NCBI GenBank assembly: GCA_016705475.1
Contig: JADIYD010000014.1
Span: 620,001 to 684,000, forward strand
DNA from: Betaproteobacteria bacterium
GTDB lineage: Bacteria; Pseudomonadota; Gammaproteobacteria; Burkholderiales; Rhodocyclaceae
Direction of reading: 5' to 3'
DNA length: 64,000 nt
Shown here: one piece after another, positions 50,704 through 57,677 of the stretch
Numbering within the stretch: position 1 is the first letter of the stretch
Layout of the letters: each line of letters starts with the position of its first letter
Made by a program: the position numbers and the translations under genes
The notes under the pieces: model-generated
What the model was told of the DNA's origin: nothing
What the model saw: only the letters and a program-made list of their open reading frames with translations
The model's database searches: none

Positions 50704-51132
50704 TTATGCGACTCCCACGGCAGTTTGAATGATGGCGCCGGCCGTCAGGGTGAGATAGACCTTCTTTGCGACGCGGTAGTTGGTCGCGGCCTGAAGTGCC
50801 CGCTGTGAAGCGTTGGCGCCCCGCTGGCGGGCCTGCTCAATCTCTGCGTCGAGAGCCTGAATTTCGTTTTCGAGATTCGACTTCTCCGTGGCCAAATTGG
50901 CGCGGGCGGCGTTGACGTCGCCGTTTTTGAACGCTGAATCCGACTGACTGGCGGATTCGTTGAGGGTCTGAATCCGGCTGTTGAGGGCCGCGCGGTCCAG
51001 CGACAGCTTCGTGATGGTCTGCCGGAAAACATCGCTGCGGGCGGACTGTTCCAAGTCCTCGGATTCCAGGCGCAAAAGGATTGCTTTTGCTCGGGTCAGC
51101 CAGGCGGGCGCCGGGGTGTTTGGTGCGTACAT
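50704..51132 (-). CDS. Hypothetical coiled-coil protein (142 aa)
   Basis: Begins MYAPNTPAPAWLTRAKAILL, followed by a long coiled coil (about residues 40-110, with LSLDRAALNSRIQTLNESAS) and a hydrophobic C-terminus (VYLTLTAGAIIQTAVGVA). The ATG at 51132 has GGAG at 9 bp. It could be a scaffold- or spanin-like protein, but nothing identifies it. Confidence 0.6.
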   Translation of the reverse strand: MYAPNTPAPAWLTRAKAILLRLESEDLEQSARSDVFRQTITKLSLDRAALNSRIQTLNESASQSDSAFKNGDVNAARANLATEKSNLENEIQALDAEIEQARQRGANASQRALQAATNYRVAKKVYLTLTAGAIIQTAVGVA

Positions 51133-51160
51133 CGGGATTTTCTCCAAGGTAAAAAGTTGA

Positions 51161-51239
51161 TCTGGTTTGCTTTGAACTCAAGCCTCAAATCACGTTTTAC
51201 CTAGAGAAAATGCTTTGCTCTACTGCGCCAGAGTTTACG
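51161..51239 (-). repeat. 79-bp direct repeat, unit A
   Basis: TCTGGTTTGCTTTGAACTCA onward, matching unit B exactly 100 bp to the right with about 10 differences. It contains the inverted motif TTTGA...TCAAA. It sits upstream of the leftward 51132 gene. Confidence 0.85.
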
Positions 51240-51260
51240 AGTCGGGCGCTTAAAACGTGG

Positions 51261-51339
51261 TCTGGTTTGCTTTGAACTCAAGCCTCAAATCACGTTGTAC
51301 CGGGAGGAAATGCTTTGCTCTACTGTGCGATAGTTTACG
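51261..51339 (-). repeat. 79-bp direct repeat, unit B
   Basis: Second unit, between the DUF1441 stop and unit A. Function unknown; a tandem regulatory region for the portal operon is one possibility. Confidence 0.85.
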
Positions 51340-51348
51340 TTGCGAGAG

Positions 51349-51852
51349 CTAGGTCGTCGCCTGCGACGACTCCCGGTGTAAGGCTTCCATTTGCGCTGCC
51401 AGATCGCTGGAAATGTTGTCGATAACCTTGCCTATCAGTTCGACCGTTTCAACGTCTGCACCAGTTTTCCGTTCACATAGGTCGGGAATAGATTGGATTG
51501 CCTGAGAGACCATCTGGTAGGCAACCGCGCAACCGTTGCGGACTGCTTCCCGCGGTAGGTAATTGCCCTCCTTGACGTGCAAGGTGTGTTCCCGCAGTCG
51601 GGCATCTGCGAGCGCCTTTCTATCGTGCGGCGTCAAGGTCGCCGGGTCGACGTCGCCGTGGCGAACGAACAATGCTCTGAGGGCGTCCCTTAGCAGATAG
51701 GCCGGGTATCCGCCAAGGGTGCCAGCGGGTTTCAGTGCGGCGCGGGAAATACTCGTTCGGATGGTGTCCCTGTCCAGGCCGGTGAGCGCCGAAAGGCTGC
51801 GAATTGATACCAGATGGCCGTCAAGTTGGGTGTTGTTGGTGTCTTTTTTCAT
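51349..51852 (-). CDS. DUF1441 / terminase small subunit-like DNA-binding protein
   Basis: A 167-residue protein with an N-terminal helix-turn-helix (SIRSLSALTGLDRDTIRTSI, about residues 17-36) and the domain DARLREHTLHVKEGNYLPRE followed by a helical tail. This matches the DUF1441 family, which resembles phage terminase small subunits (Nu1-like). In a satellite it could direct packaging into helper capsids. No large subunit is nearby. The region to the right is the iteron-rich origin. Confidence 0.72.
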   Translation of the reverse strand: MKKDTNNTQLDGHLVSIRSLSALTGLDRDTIRTSISRAALKPAGTLGGYPAYLLRDALRALFVRHGDVDPATLTPHDRKALADARLREHTLHVKEGNYLPREAVRNGCAVAYQMVSQAIQSIPDLCERKTGADVETVELIGKVIDNISSDLAAQMEALHRESSQATT

Positions 51853-52025
51853 GATGAGTAACCTAGAATGGGGTGGTAGCTATAGAGGGGTAAATTTCTT
51901 GGAATGGCCGGGACTCCTAGCGCCCCCACGTAAGGGCGGCTTTTACAGAGGGCACCCGACTTTTTTTGGGGCGTCGGGTGATTGATGGTCGGCCGCCGTG
52001 GGTGTGGCGAGGTCGCGCCGACAGT

Positions 52026-52163
52026 GCAGACCGACGATGGCCTTGGCAGACCGACAGTGCAGACCGACAGTGCAGACCGACGATGGCCTTGGCAGACCGA
52101 CAGTGCGGACCGACAGTGCAGACCGACGATGGACTTGGCAGACCGACTGTGCGGACCGACAGT
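52026..52163 (+). repeat. Composite tandem iteron array, three 46-bp units
   Basis: Nine GCAGACCGAC-type modules in the order 20-13-13 repeated three times. The 20-bp module is GCAGACCGACGATGGCCTTG; the 13-bp modules are GCAGACCGACAGT or GCGGACCGACAGT. No unique spacers, so it is not a CRISPR array. Confidence 0.9.
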
Positions 52164-52237
52164 TCTTGTAATAAACAACGCGCTTGCGCTTCGTGGTTGG
52201 CGTGATGTAACGGCGTAATAAATCGCAGGTTGAATAG

Positions 52238-52353
52238 TTGCGGGTATTGCGGGTATTTGCGGGGATTGTTTTGTCCCTAAAGGAAAAATACACAACTACA
52301 CTTTTCCCCGATTGAGTAATAGATACCCGCAAATACCCGCAATACCCGCAAAC
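52238..52353. repeat. Inverted pair of TGCGGGTAT iterons
   Basis: Left arm 52238-52264 has three TTGCGGG(TA)T units and the right arm 52322-52353 has three in inverted orientation. The arms match over 26 bp. The 57-bp spacer is AT-rich. The right arm ends just before the primase-helicase stop codon. Confidence 0.88.
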
Positions 52354-52358
52354 CGTGT

Positions 52359-55076
52359 TCACCCTTTCACCTCGATACGGTCGACAAACCACTTGTGCTG
52401 CTTACTGTGTTCGTCTCGTTCGCTGTCGAACCGCATACCGTCGACAATTTCGCCGCGGTGCTTATCCAGCCAGCGCCCCAAACCTTGCGGTGACAGCGGC
52501 TTTCCACCCGCCTCGATTCCGTCAACTGCCCGAATAATTGTTGCCGTGTCACCCGGCATGTCGTCAGCCTTTCTAGCCGCGTCGTGTTTCACCATGAACT
52601 CCCCGACGGTTGCGTGTTCGCTGCCAAAGTTTTCCAACCAGGCGGCCAGCATCAAACCGACAGTATTTTTAGCTGGGTCGACCTTGAAGCTGTTGATAGC
52701 AGAATTGGCCGGGTCACCAAAAGTGATTCGTTTCCCGGCATACGCCGCACCTTCGCCATTGAGCCAAACAACCGTCTGCCTTACCAGATCATCCCAAGCC
52801 TCAAAAGAAGCCACCCTGCCGCGTGCGAGGCGGTCGACAAGTATCCCTGCGATGGTGTGCGTTAGCGCCCCACGTATCACCGTCAAGGCAGCAACGATCA
52901 GTGATGACCGGCGGGATTGAACCAGCGTCAAGGGGTCAAAGTTGAATTCCCGCAGGAACGGTTCTTCGCTCTCCCCGTCGATGCGGCAAACCAAAATTCG
53001 CCGGCAGGCATCGCCCTGTATCCGCAGGTTATTCCCGGTCACAAGGAACAGCGCCTTGTTCGGAAACGATGGATTGCTTGACTCCCCAAGCACCCGGCCG
53101 GCGAACGGGTCTGCTGTCAGAAAGGCGTTCAACGAAGCACCGTCGACCGGCCCGTTGTAGTTGTCCCAGCAAATTGCCGTCGCACCTTCTTTGACCAAAG
53201 ACAGCAGACGCTTTTCTGCCTCGGTGTCGTTCGGTGGGGGCGGGTTCATAATCGGCGCCGTCCCGGTCAAGGCCATCAAGCATTTCGCCAGAAGTGATTT
53301 ACCGCTCCCCGCCGTCGGTGCGTCGAAACCGAAACCCGGCGCGGGTGATACCGTTCCCCGCGTCGCTGCCGTCAAGATGGCGGCCAGCATCACCCCCCGG
53401 CTTTCGTCACCGTCGTATGGGAACAACGAGAACGGCTTCCACAGTTCTGCGAAGGCTTTGTGGACTTCTGCCATCGTTGGTGCAAGTGGCACGCGCGGCG
53501 GTGTCGGGTCGTTGCTGACGTAGAACAGGCCGGTAGACAGGTCATAACCCGGCGTGTCCAGTATTGAGCCATCCGGCCTCAAAGTCGGTGCCGTGATAAC
53601 GCCTTGCAACTTTGGCAGGTCACGTTCACCGTGAAGGTCGAGAATCGTTTGCGCAATCTGGTCGGGGCAGTTCGTCGGTTGTGGTCCTTTGTCCTTGGCG
53701 CGCCCGTCGTACTTTTGGTAACGAATCACCCGCTCTGCGTAGTGCAACAGAGTGGCCTTTGTCATCGTCGAAATAGTCCCCGCCGCGGTAACGCGGGCCA
53801 GCGCCTTGTCGCCGAATTCGTACACGTCACCATGAAGGCGAAACACCGCCAAGGTATCGTCGGTGATTCGGGGCCGCTCGCCCGCAGCTACCGTTATCCG
53901 GCTTGGTTGGCGCAACAGCGTGTAATGCTTCCCGCCGTGGGCGAATGAGTGTAGATAGTGCTTGCCACCGCTTTGAAGGTTCGCCCACGCGATGCGCTTG
54001 TCACCCCTGTAATCAGGCTCCATCGGGTCGGCAAATCGCTTGCCGTGCCAGCGTTCGCGGTGGTCGAGCATTTCCCCGACTGTCACTTGGCGGCCATCCT
54101 CGCAGGTCAGCACGAATTCAGCGAACAGCAAACCACGGTCTACTGCATCGTCGACAATCTGTTGCGCCTTGTCTCGGGGAATGCCACGCTCAACATAGCG
54201 GTCGACTTCGCCCTTTTTGTATTCGGCCCGTTTGGCGTTCGCTTCTTCCCGCTTCGCCTCCTGTGCCAGATGGCGGTTACGGTCGGCAGTTGCCTTTTCC
54301 TCGGGGGTCAAGTCAAGAATCAGACGGCTATCGAACAGGCCGGCCAGGTCGTTCCAGATTTGCGGGGCAAGTGGTTTTCGGACTAGGGGCGGTTCACATA
54401 GGGCGCCCGCTGCGAAGTCCAGGCCGTGCCCTTGCCATACCGATGAATCAAGGGCGTTGCGGTCAAGTAGTGTGCCGTTTTTACCGACAACGTATTGACC
54501 GATTCCAGCAAGCCAAAGGCGGTCGTATAGGGCTTTTCCGGCCCGCGGTATGTCGGTCGCTTCTGCAAATGGGATGTAGAACCGCTGGCCTTTCAGTCCG
54601 TTGATTACTTCCCCGGTTTTGGCGTTGCTGATACAGCTTGACGCGCTCGGAACGGACAGCGCCGGGGCGTCGGCTAATACCGGGCAAGCCGAAATCAGCA
54701 GATCGCGCAACCCGGCGTAGCTGTCCAGGCCGGGCCAGTGTTCGGCGTCGTAATCCCCCATGAAAATGCCAGGAACAGGTCGGAACATGAAATATTCTTT
54801 GCTGCGTGCAATGGCGCCGGGGTGGTCGTGGACTTTGTCCTTGATAACGATCTGGCCAGCCGGCTTGTCGGCAAGGCCATAGGCGTTAACTTGATTCTTC
54901 TCCAGGCTGGCCAGGTGGTCGGCAAACCCTTGAAGGCCGTCGACGGTTATGGTTTCGTAACTGGCTGCAGCAATTTCCGCGGCGGTCGTTCGCTGAATAG
55001 CACCGTTGACCAAGGAGAAGCGTTTCGTGGTCGGGCCGTTGAGATTCGAGATTCGGGTCAGCTTGAGCGCGCTCAT
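52359..55076 (-). CDS. Satellite/phage-type primase-helicase
   Basis: A 905-residue protein. The N-terminal half (to about residue 260) resembles a primase-polymerase domain, with GIFMGDYDAEHWPG and an SSCISNAKTGE segment. The C-terminal half is a helicase-type ATPase: Walker A DAPTAGSGKSLLAK (about residue 588), Walker B AICWDNYNG, and a sensor segment LFLVTGNNLRIQGDACRR. Comparable proteins replicate phage satellites. The ATG at 55076 has GGGAGG upstream; an ATG at 55088 lacks one. The adjacent iterons are the obvious target. Confidence 0.82.
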   Translation of the reverse strand: MSALKLTRISNLNGPTTKRFSLVNGAIQRTTAAEIAAASYETITVDGLQGFADHLASLEKNQVNAYGLADKPAGQIVIKDKVHDHPGAIARSKEYFMFRPVPGIFMGDYDAEHWPGLDSYAGLRDLLISACPVLADAPALSVPSASSCISNAKTGEVINGLKGQRFYIPFAEATDIPRAGKALYDRLWLAGIGQYVVGKNGTLLDRNALDSSVWQGHGLDFAAGALCEPPLVRKPLAPQIWNDLAGLFDSRLILDLTPEEKATADRNRHLAQEAKREEANAKRAEYKKGEVDRYVERGIPRDKAQQIVDDAVDRGLLFAEFVLTCEDGRQVTVGEMLDHRERWHGKRFADPMEPDYRGDKRIAWANLQSGGKHYLHSFAHGGKHYTLLRQPSRITVAAGERPRITDDTLAVFRLHGDVYEFGDKALARVTAAGTISTMTKATLLHYAERVIRYQKYDGRAKDKGPQPTNCPDQIAQTILDLHGERDLPKLQGVITAPTLRPDGSILDTPGYDLSTGLFYVSNDPTPPRVPLAPTMAEVHKAFAELWKPFSLFPYDGDESRGVMLAAILTAATRGTVSPAPGFGFDAPTAGSGKSLLAKCLMALTGTAPIMNPPPPNDTEAEKRLLSLVKEGATAICWDNYNGPVDGASLNAFLTADPFAGRVLGESSNPSFPNKALFLVTGNNLRIQGDACRRILVCRIDGESEEPFLREFNFDPLTLVQSRRSSLIVAALTVIRGALTHTIAGILVDRLARGRVASFEAWDDLVRQTVVWLNGEGAAYAGKRITFGDPANSAINSFKVDPAKNTVGLMLAAWLENFGSEHATVGEFMVKHDAARKADDMPGDTATIIRAVDGIEAGGKPLSPQGLGRWLDKHRGEIVDGMRFDSERDEHSKQHKWFVDRIEVKG

Positions 55077-55195
55077 AGTGCCTCCCAAACTGCCTCACAG
55101 TTACGACCGACAGTATGTTGCTGTAAGGTCGGGGCGTTCTCTCTACTTTTGCTTGGCGCCTCGTTTCCCGACGGGGCGTTTTCTTTTATGGTCAT
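55073..55195 (-). CDS. 40-residue ORF coupled between HTH gene and primase-helicase
   Basis: Begins MTIKENAPSGNEAPSKSREN and ends CEAVWEAL. Its ATG overlaps the stop of the upstream gene (ATGA) and its stop overlaps the primase-helicase ATG (ATGA). The double overlap supports translation, at least as a coupling leader. No family recognised. Confidence 0.45.
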   Translation of the reverse strand: MTIKENAPSGNEAPSKSRENAPTLQQHTVGRNCEAVWEAL

Positions 55196-55437
55196 CTGCC
55201 GGCCTCGATCTGCGTGGCCAGCCAGCGTTCATAACGAGATTTCGAGATAAGCAGGCGGCGTTTGTTCAACCAAACGCAAGCACTGGCCAGGCCGGTATCA
55301 AGTCGGGTGCGAAGTTGCCAACGGATAGTCGCCGTTGTGATCTTCCCCCGGTATTGGTCGGCCAAATCTTTGACCGTGTAAAGGTCGTCCGGGTTGATTG
55401 AATCGCCGATAGTGTCAGCGAGTTGCGGGTGGTTCAT
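55192..55437 (-). CDS. Small DNA-binding protein, excisionase-like candidate (81 aa)
   Basis: Begins MNHPQLADTIGDSINPDDLY, with TVKDLADQYRGKITTATIRW as a winged-helix/MerR-like first helix pair and RRLLISKSRYERWLATQIE at the end. Small size, basic charge and position between integrase and primase suggest an excisionase or AlpA-like activator. This is inference; no motif decides it. Confidence 0.55.
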   Translation of the reverse strand: MNHPQLADTIGDSINPDDLYTVKDLADQYRGKITTATIRWQLRTRLDTGLASACVWLNKRRLLISKSRYERWLATQIEAGR

Positions 55438-55527
55438 GGCGAAAACTCCTGTTTAGTGGTGTTTCGCTATGGTTCCTTCGCACCCCCTACAAAAGCCAAC
55501 CCATAATTTTGTAGCCTTATCGCCCGC

Positions 55528-56013
55528 CTATCGTTTGCCTTGCCGAATATCCCGAATAAGGCGGTAAGCCTGGGTGTCGTCCAGGTCGGATAACAATCCA
55601 TGTGAACGGCAAATACCAACCCAAATTTTGTGCGTTTCGTCTTCGTTCGGGTTATCAAGGTTTTCGAAACCATCAAGGGAATCCAATAGATCGTAAACGC
55701 CGGTGGCATCTTTGGTTTTTTTATCGCCTGATAGACCGATTGCTATAAGGGCTTGTTGGCCGCGTGCTTTTGGATTTTCTGCGGTCTTTTCAGGGGGTAT
55801 CTCGATTACTTCCCGTTTCACTTTCTTAGATACATGCTGCGACCAGACAAGCACCCGGCCAATATCGGCGGTCCCGTCGGCAATCGAGGACCATACCTTA
55901 GCGGCCTCCGTCCTCTTGCCGGATATTGCCTTTTTCAAGGTTTCATCGCCGGTGAGAATGGTGGTCCGCATGTCGTCGTCCAAAAATACGCTTAACGCAA
56001 TTTCCGGGGTCAC
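55528..56013 (-). CDS. Hypothetical protein (161 aa)
   Basis: Begins MTPEIALSVFLDDDMRTTIL. Acidic and helical, with no recognised motif. Its start overlaps the integrase stop by four bases, so it is cotranscribed with the integrase and could be an accessory recombination factor; unsupported by motif. Confidence 0.6.
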   Translation of the reverse strand: MTPEIALSVFLDDDMRTTILTGDETLKKAISGKRTEAAKVWSSIADGTADIGRVLVWSQHVSKKVKREVIEIPPEKTAENPKARGQQALIAIGLSGDKKTKDATGVYDLLDSLDGFENLDNPNEDETHKIWVGICRSHGLLSDLDDTQAYRLIRDIRQGKR

Positions 56014-57128
56014 TTTCCGCCCTCCCCTAACAGCTTTTCAGCCAGGTCGACCGCATCTTGGGCTGCCAGGTGCGTGTACCGCTTGAGCATGGCCAAAGTC
56101 TTGTGCCCGGTGATATTCGCCGTTTGTACGACGTTGGCACCGTTGCGCAATAGCTTGGTCGCCGTGGTGTGTCGGGTGGTGTGCAGCACCACGCGGTCTA
56201 GCCGGTCTTCGCGGTCGTTCAACAGGCCCGCGCGTTCCCGGACTAAGCGCCAAATGGTATCGACGTTCTTTGGCTTTTCAGGGTGCCGCGGGTCGTAAAA
56301 AACGAATTCCGATTTACCCTTGCCAGCCTCCTGCGCAATTACTAAATCGGCCTTAACGTCGGAGACAAGCGGTAGCGCCCGCGCATCGCCGTTTTTGGTG
56401 GTCGGCAAGATCGCCACCGAATCGTCCACATGAACGTCGCGCCAGCGCAAATTCAGCACCTCTGACTTACGGGCGCCGGTGGTCAGCAACATGCGCAGGT
56501 AAAGGCGCATCATGGGCCAGGTGCTTTGCTCTGCGGCTTCGTAGAGTTTCTGTTCTTCGGCCGCGGTCAGGATGCGGCGCCGGCCGGGGTTCTCTGCCAG
56601 CTTGCGGACCTTGCCGGCCTTCAACGGGTGGACGTCGATAATCTCCCGGTTGATACAGAAATTCAGCACGCTGGAAAGGGTCGCAATGTATCGGTTCACC
56701 GTGCTTGGCGTGATGGTCCGGTCTTGCGATTTCATGGCGCCATCAATGCTTCGGCGCATCGCCGGCTTTATTTGGAGTTTGGCGACGGCGGCGTTTATCT
56801 CCCCGCGGGTGATTTCGCCCACCTTCATTTTGCCGAATTCGTCTTTCCAGAACTCAAGCTGTGACGGGTGCCAAAATTTTGTGCCGCGGGTCGGGGGTGC
56901 CTTTACGAACGATTCGACAACATCCGCGAACGTGGTGCCATACCCTTTGCCGGCTTTGACCAGGGCGGCGTCGCCCTCTTCGTTGCGTAGCCACTCGCGG
57001 GCCTGCGCCTTGGTGGCAAAGGTCTTTGACTTGCTGGCAAACCCTGTGCGGCGAATGAACGCGCGATAGGTTGTTATTTCCTTGCCGGTCTTGGGGTCAG
57101 GCTTCTTTGCTTCGGTGATAGAACCCAC
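56010..57128 (-). CDS. Tyrosine site-specific integrase
   Basis: A 372-residue tyrosine recombinase. The N-terminal arm-binding domain (about residues 20-60, SKTFATKAQAREWLRNEEGD) and core-binding domain (about 65-180) precede the catalytic domain with Arg220 (TTGARKSEVLNLRW), Lys245, His316-Arg319 (HTTRHTTATKL), His342 (TGHKTLAMLK) and nucleophile Tyr351. All catalytic residues are present. The GTG start follows GGAGG. It lies 92 bp from attR and reads away from it, so transcription from the split tRNA-Leu promoter would run into it. Confidence 0.93.
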   Translation of the reverse strand: MGSITEAKKPDPKTGKEITTYRAFIRRTGFASKSKTFATKAQAREWLRNEEGDAALVKAGKGYGTTFADVVESFVKAPPTRGTKFWHPSQLEFWKDEFGKMKVGEITRGEINAAVAKLQIKPAMRRSIDGAMKSQDRTITPSTVNRYIATLSSVLNFCINREIIDVHPLKAGKVRKLAENPGRRRILTAAEEQKLYEAAEQSTWPMMRLYLRMLLTTGARKSEVLNLRWRDVHVDDSVAILPTTKNGDARALPLVSDVKADLVIAQEAGKGKSEFVFYDPRHPEKPKNVDTIWRLVRERAGLLNDREDRLDRVVLHTTRHTTATKLLRNGANVVQTANITGHKTLAMLKRYTHLAAQDAVDLAEKLLGEGGK

Positions 57129-57219
57129 GGTAAAACCTCCATGTGTAGTAAGTCAGAGGCAATTACACGCTTTTACACACAACACGCCTCAAACCCGCAT
57201 GAATACTACACCCTGCATT

Positions 57220-57231
57220 GATTTTAAGTCT
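57220..57231. other. attR core
   Basis: GATTTTAAGTCT, identical to attL. The tRNA side continues as the 5' half of tRNA-Leu; the element side continues CAATGCAGGG on the minus strand. Confidence 0.9.
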
Positions 57232-57260
57232 CTTGTGTCTACCAATTTCACCACCCAGGC
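57220..57260 (-). pseudogene. 5' half of the chromosomal tRNA-Leu(UAA) gene, split by integration
   Basis: Minus strand GCCTGGGTGGTGAAATTGGT, D arm and 5' anticodon stem to AGACTTAAAATC. The acceptor strand GCCTGGG pairs with CCCAGGC of the 3' half at 42564-42620. After the core the sequence leaves the tRNA, so no complete tRNA can be made here. Confidence 0.93.
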
Positions 57261-57271
57261 AGGGGGCTTCA

Positions 57272-57277
57272 ATTATA
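57272..57277 (-). promoter_or_regulatory. -10 box of the split tRNA-Leu gene
   Basis: Minus strand TATAAT 11 bp before the tRNA 5' end, next to the palindrome TATCGGGGCCCGATA. It lies downstream of a terminator, so it is probably the tRNA-Leu promoter and now faces the integrase gene. Confidence 0.6.
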
Positions 57278-57291
57278 TCGGGCCCCGATAT

Positions 57292-57322
57292 GAAAAAAGG
57301 GAAAGCGACCAGCGCTTTCCCT
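57292..57322 (-). terminator. Intrinsic terminator after tRNA-Gly/Cys/Gly
   Basis: AGGGAAAGCG / CGCTTTCCCT stem with a 5-nt loop. On the minus strand TTTTTT follows. It separates the three upstream tRNAs from tRNA-Leu. Confidence 0.85.
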
Positions 57323-57330
57323 TTTCTATT

Positions 57331-57406
57331 TGGAGCGGCAGAAGAGTCTCGAACTCTCGACCTATACCTTGGCAAGGTATCGCTCTACCAACTGAGCTAC
57401 TGCCGC
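57331..57406 (-). tRNA. tRNA-Gly(GCC)
   Basis: 76-nt cloverleaf starting GCGGCAGTAGCTCAGTTGGT; anticodon loop TTGCCAA; encoded CCA. Identical to the copy at 57547. Confidence 0.97.
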
Positions 57407-57412
57407 AAAATC

Positions 57413-57486
57413 TGGAGGCGCGAGCCGGAGTCGAACCGACCTACACGGATTTGCAATCCGGTGCATAACCGCTTTGCTATCGCGCC
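57413..57486 (-). tRNA. tRNA-Cys(GCA)
   Basis: 74-nt cloverleaf starting GGCGCGATAGCAAAGCGGTT; anticodon loop TTGCAAA; encoded CCA. Confidence 0.97.
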
Positions 57487-57546
57487 GTGCCTACATTCTG
57501 CTTTACTACGACGGAACCGGTTAGCTAAACCAATTCCAATAAAATC

Positions 57547-57622
57547 TGGAGCGGCAGAAGAGTCTCGAACTCTCGACCTATACCTTGGCAAGGTATCGCT
57601 CTACCAACTGAGCTACTGCCGC
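57547..57622 (-). tRNA. tRNA-Gly(GCC)
   Basis: 76-nt cloverleaf, identical to the copy at 57331; first tRNA after pgsA. The order pgsA-Gly-Cys-(Gly)-Leu resembles E. coli pgsA-glyW-cysT-leuZ. Confidence 0.97.
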
Positions 57623-57677
57623 GCTGAAACAGAGCGCGCATTATAGGCGACACAAGGGGAATGTCAACATTGCCCCC

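Larger units (their letters stand above)
51853..52358. other. Putative replication origin region
   Basis: A 506-bp non-coding stretch upstream of DUF1441 and downstream of the primase-helicase stop. It contains a hairpin CACCCGAC/GTCGGGTG (51953-51980), a 138-bp composite iteron array (52026-52163) and an inverted pair of triple TGCGGGTAT repeats around an AT-rich spacer (52238-52353). This combination is typical of iteron-dependent origins. Confidence 0.6.
42609..57231. mobile_element. 14.6-kb integrative element (satellite-like) in tRNA-Leu(UAA)
   Basis: Bounded by a 12-bp direct repeat GATTTTAAGTCT (42609-42620 and 57220-57231) lying in the anticodon loop of the split tRNA gene. It encodes a tyrosine integrase at the right end, a small DNA-binding protein, primase-helicase, iterons, a DUF1441 protein, portal, collagen-like protein, several small unknown genes, a bacteriohemerythrin interrupted by an IS3-family element, and an intron-containing tRNA-Leu(UAA). 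Most genes run leftward. No large terminase, capsid, tail or lysis genes are seen. It resembles a phage satellite or a defective prophage. Confidence 0.92.

Noticed and set aside
52026..52163. CRISPR array
   Set aside because: Repeats abut without unique spacers, modules are 20 and 13 bp, and no cas genes are near.
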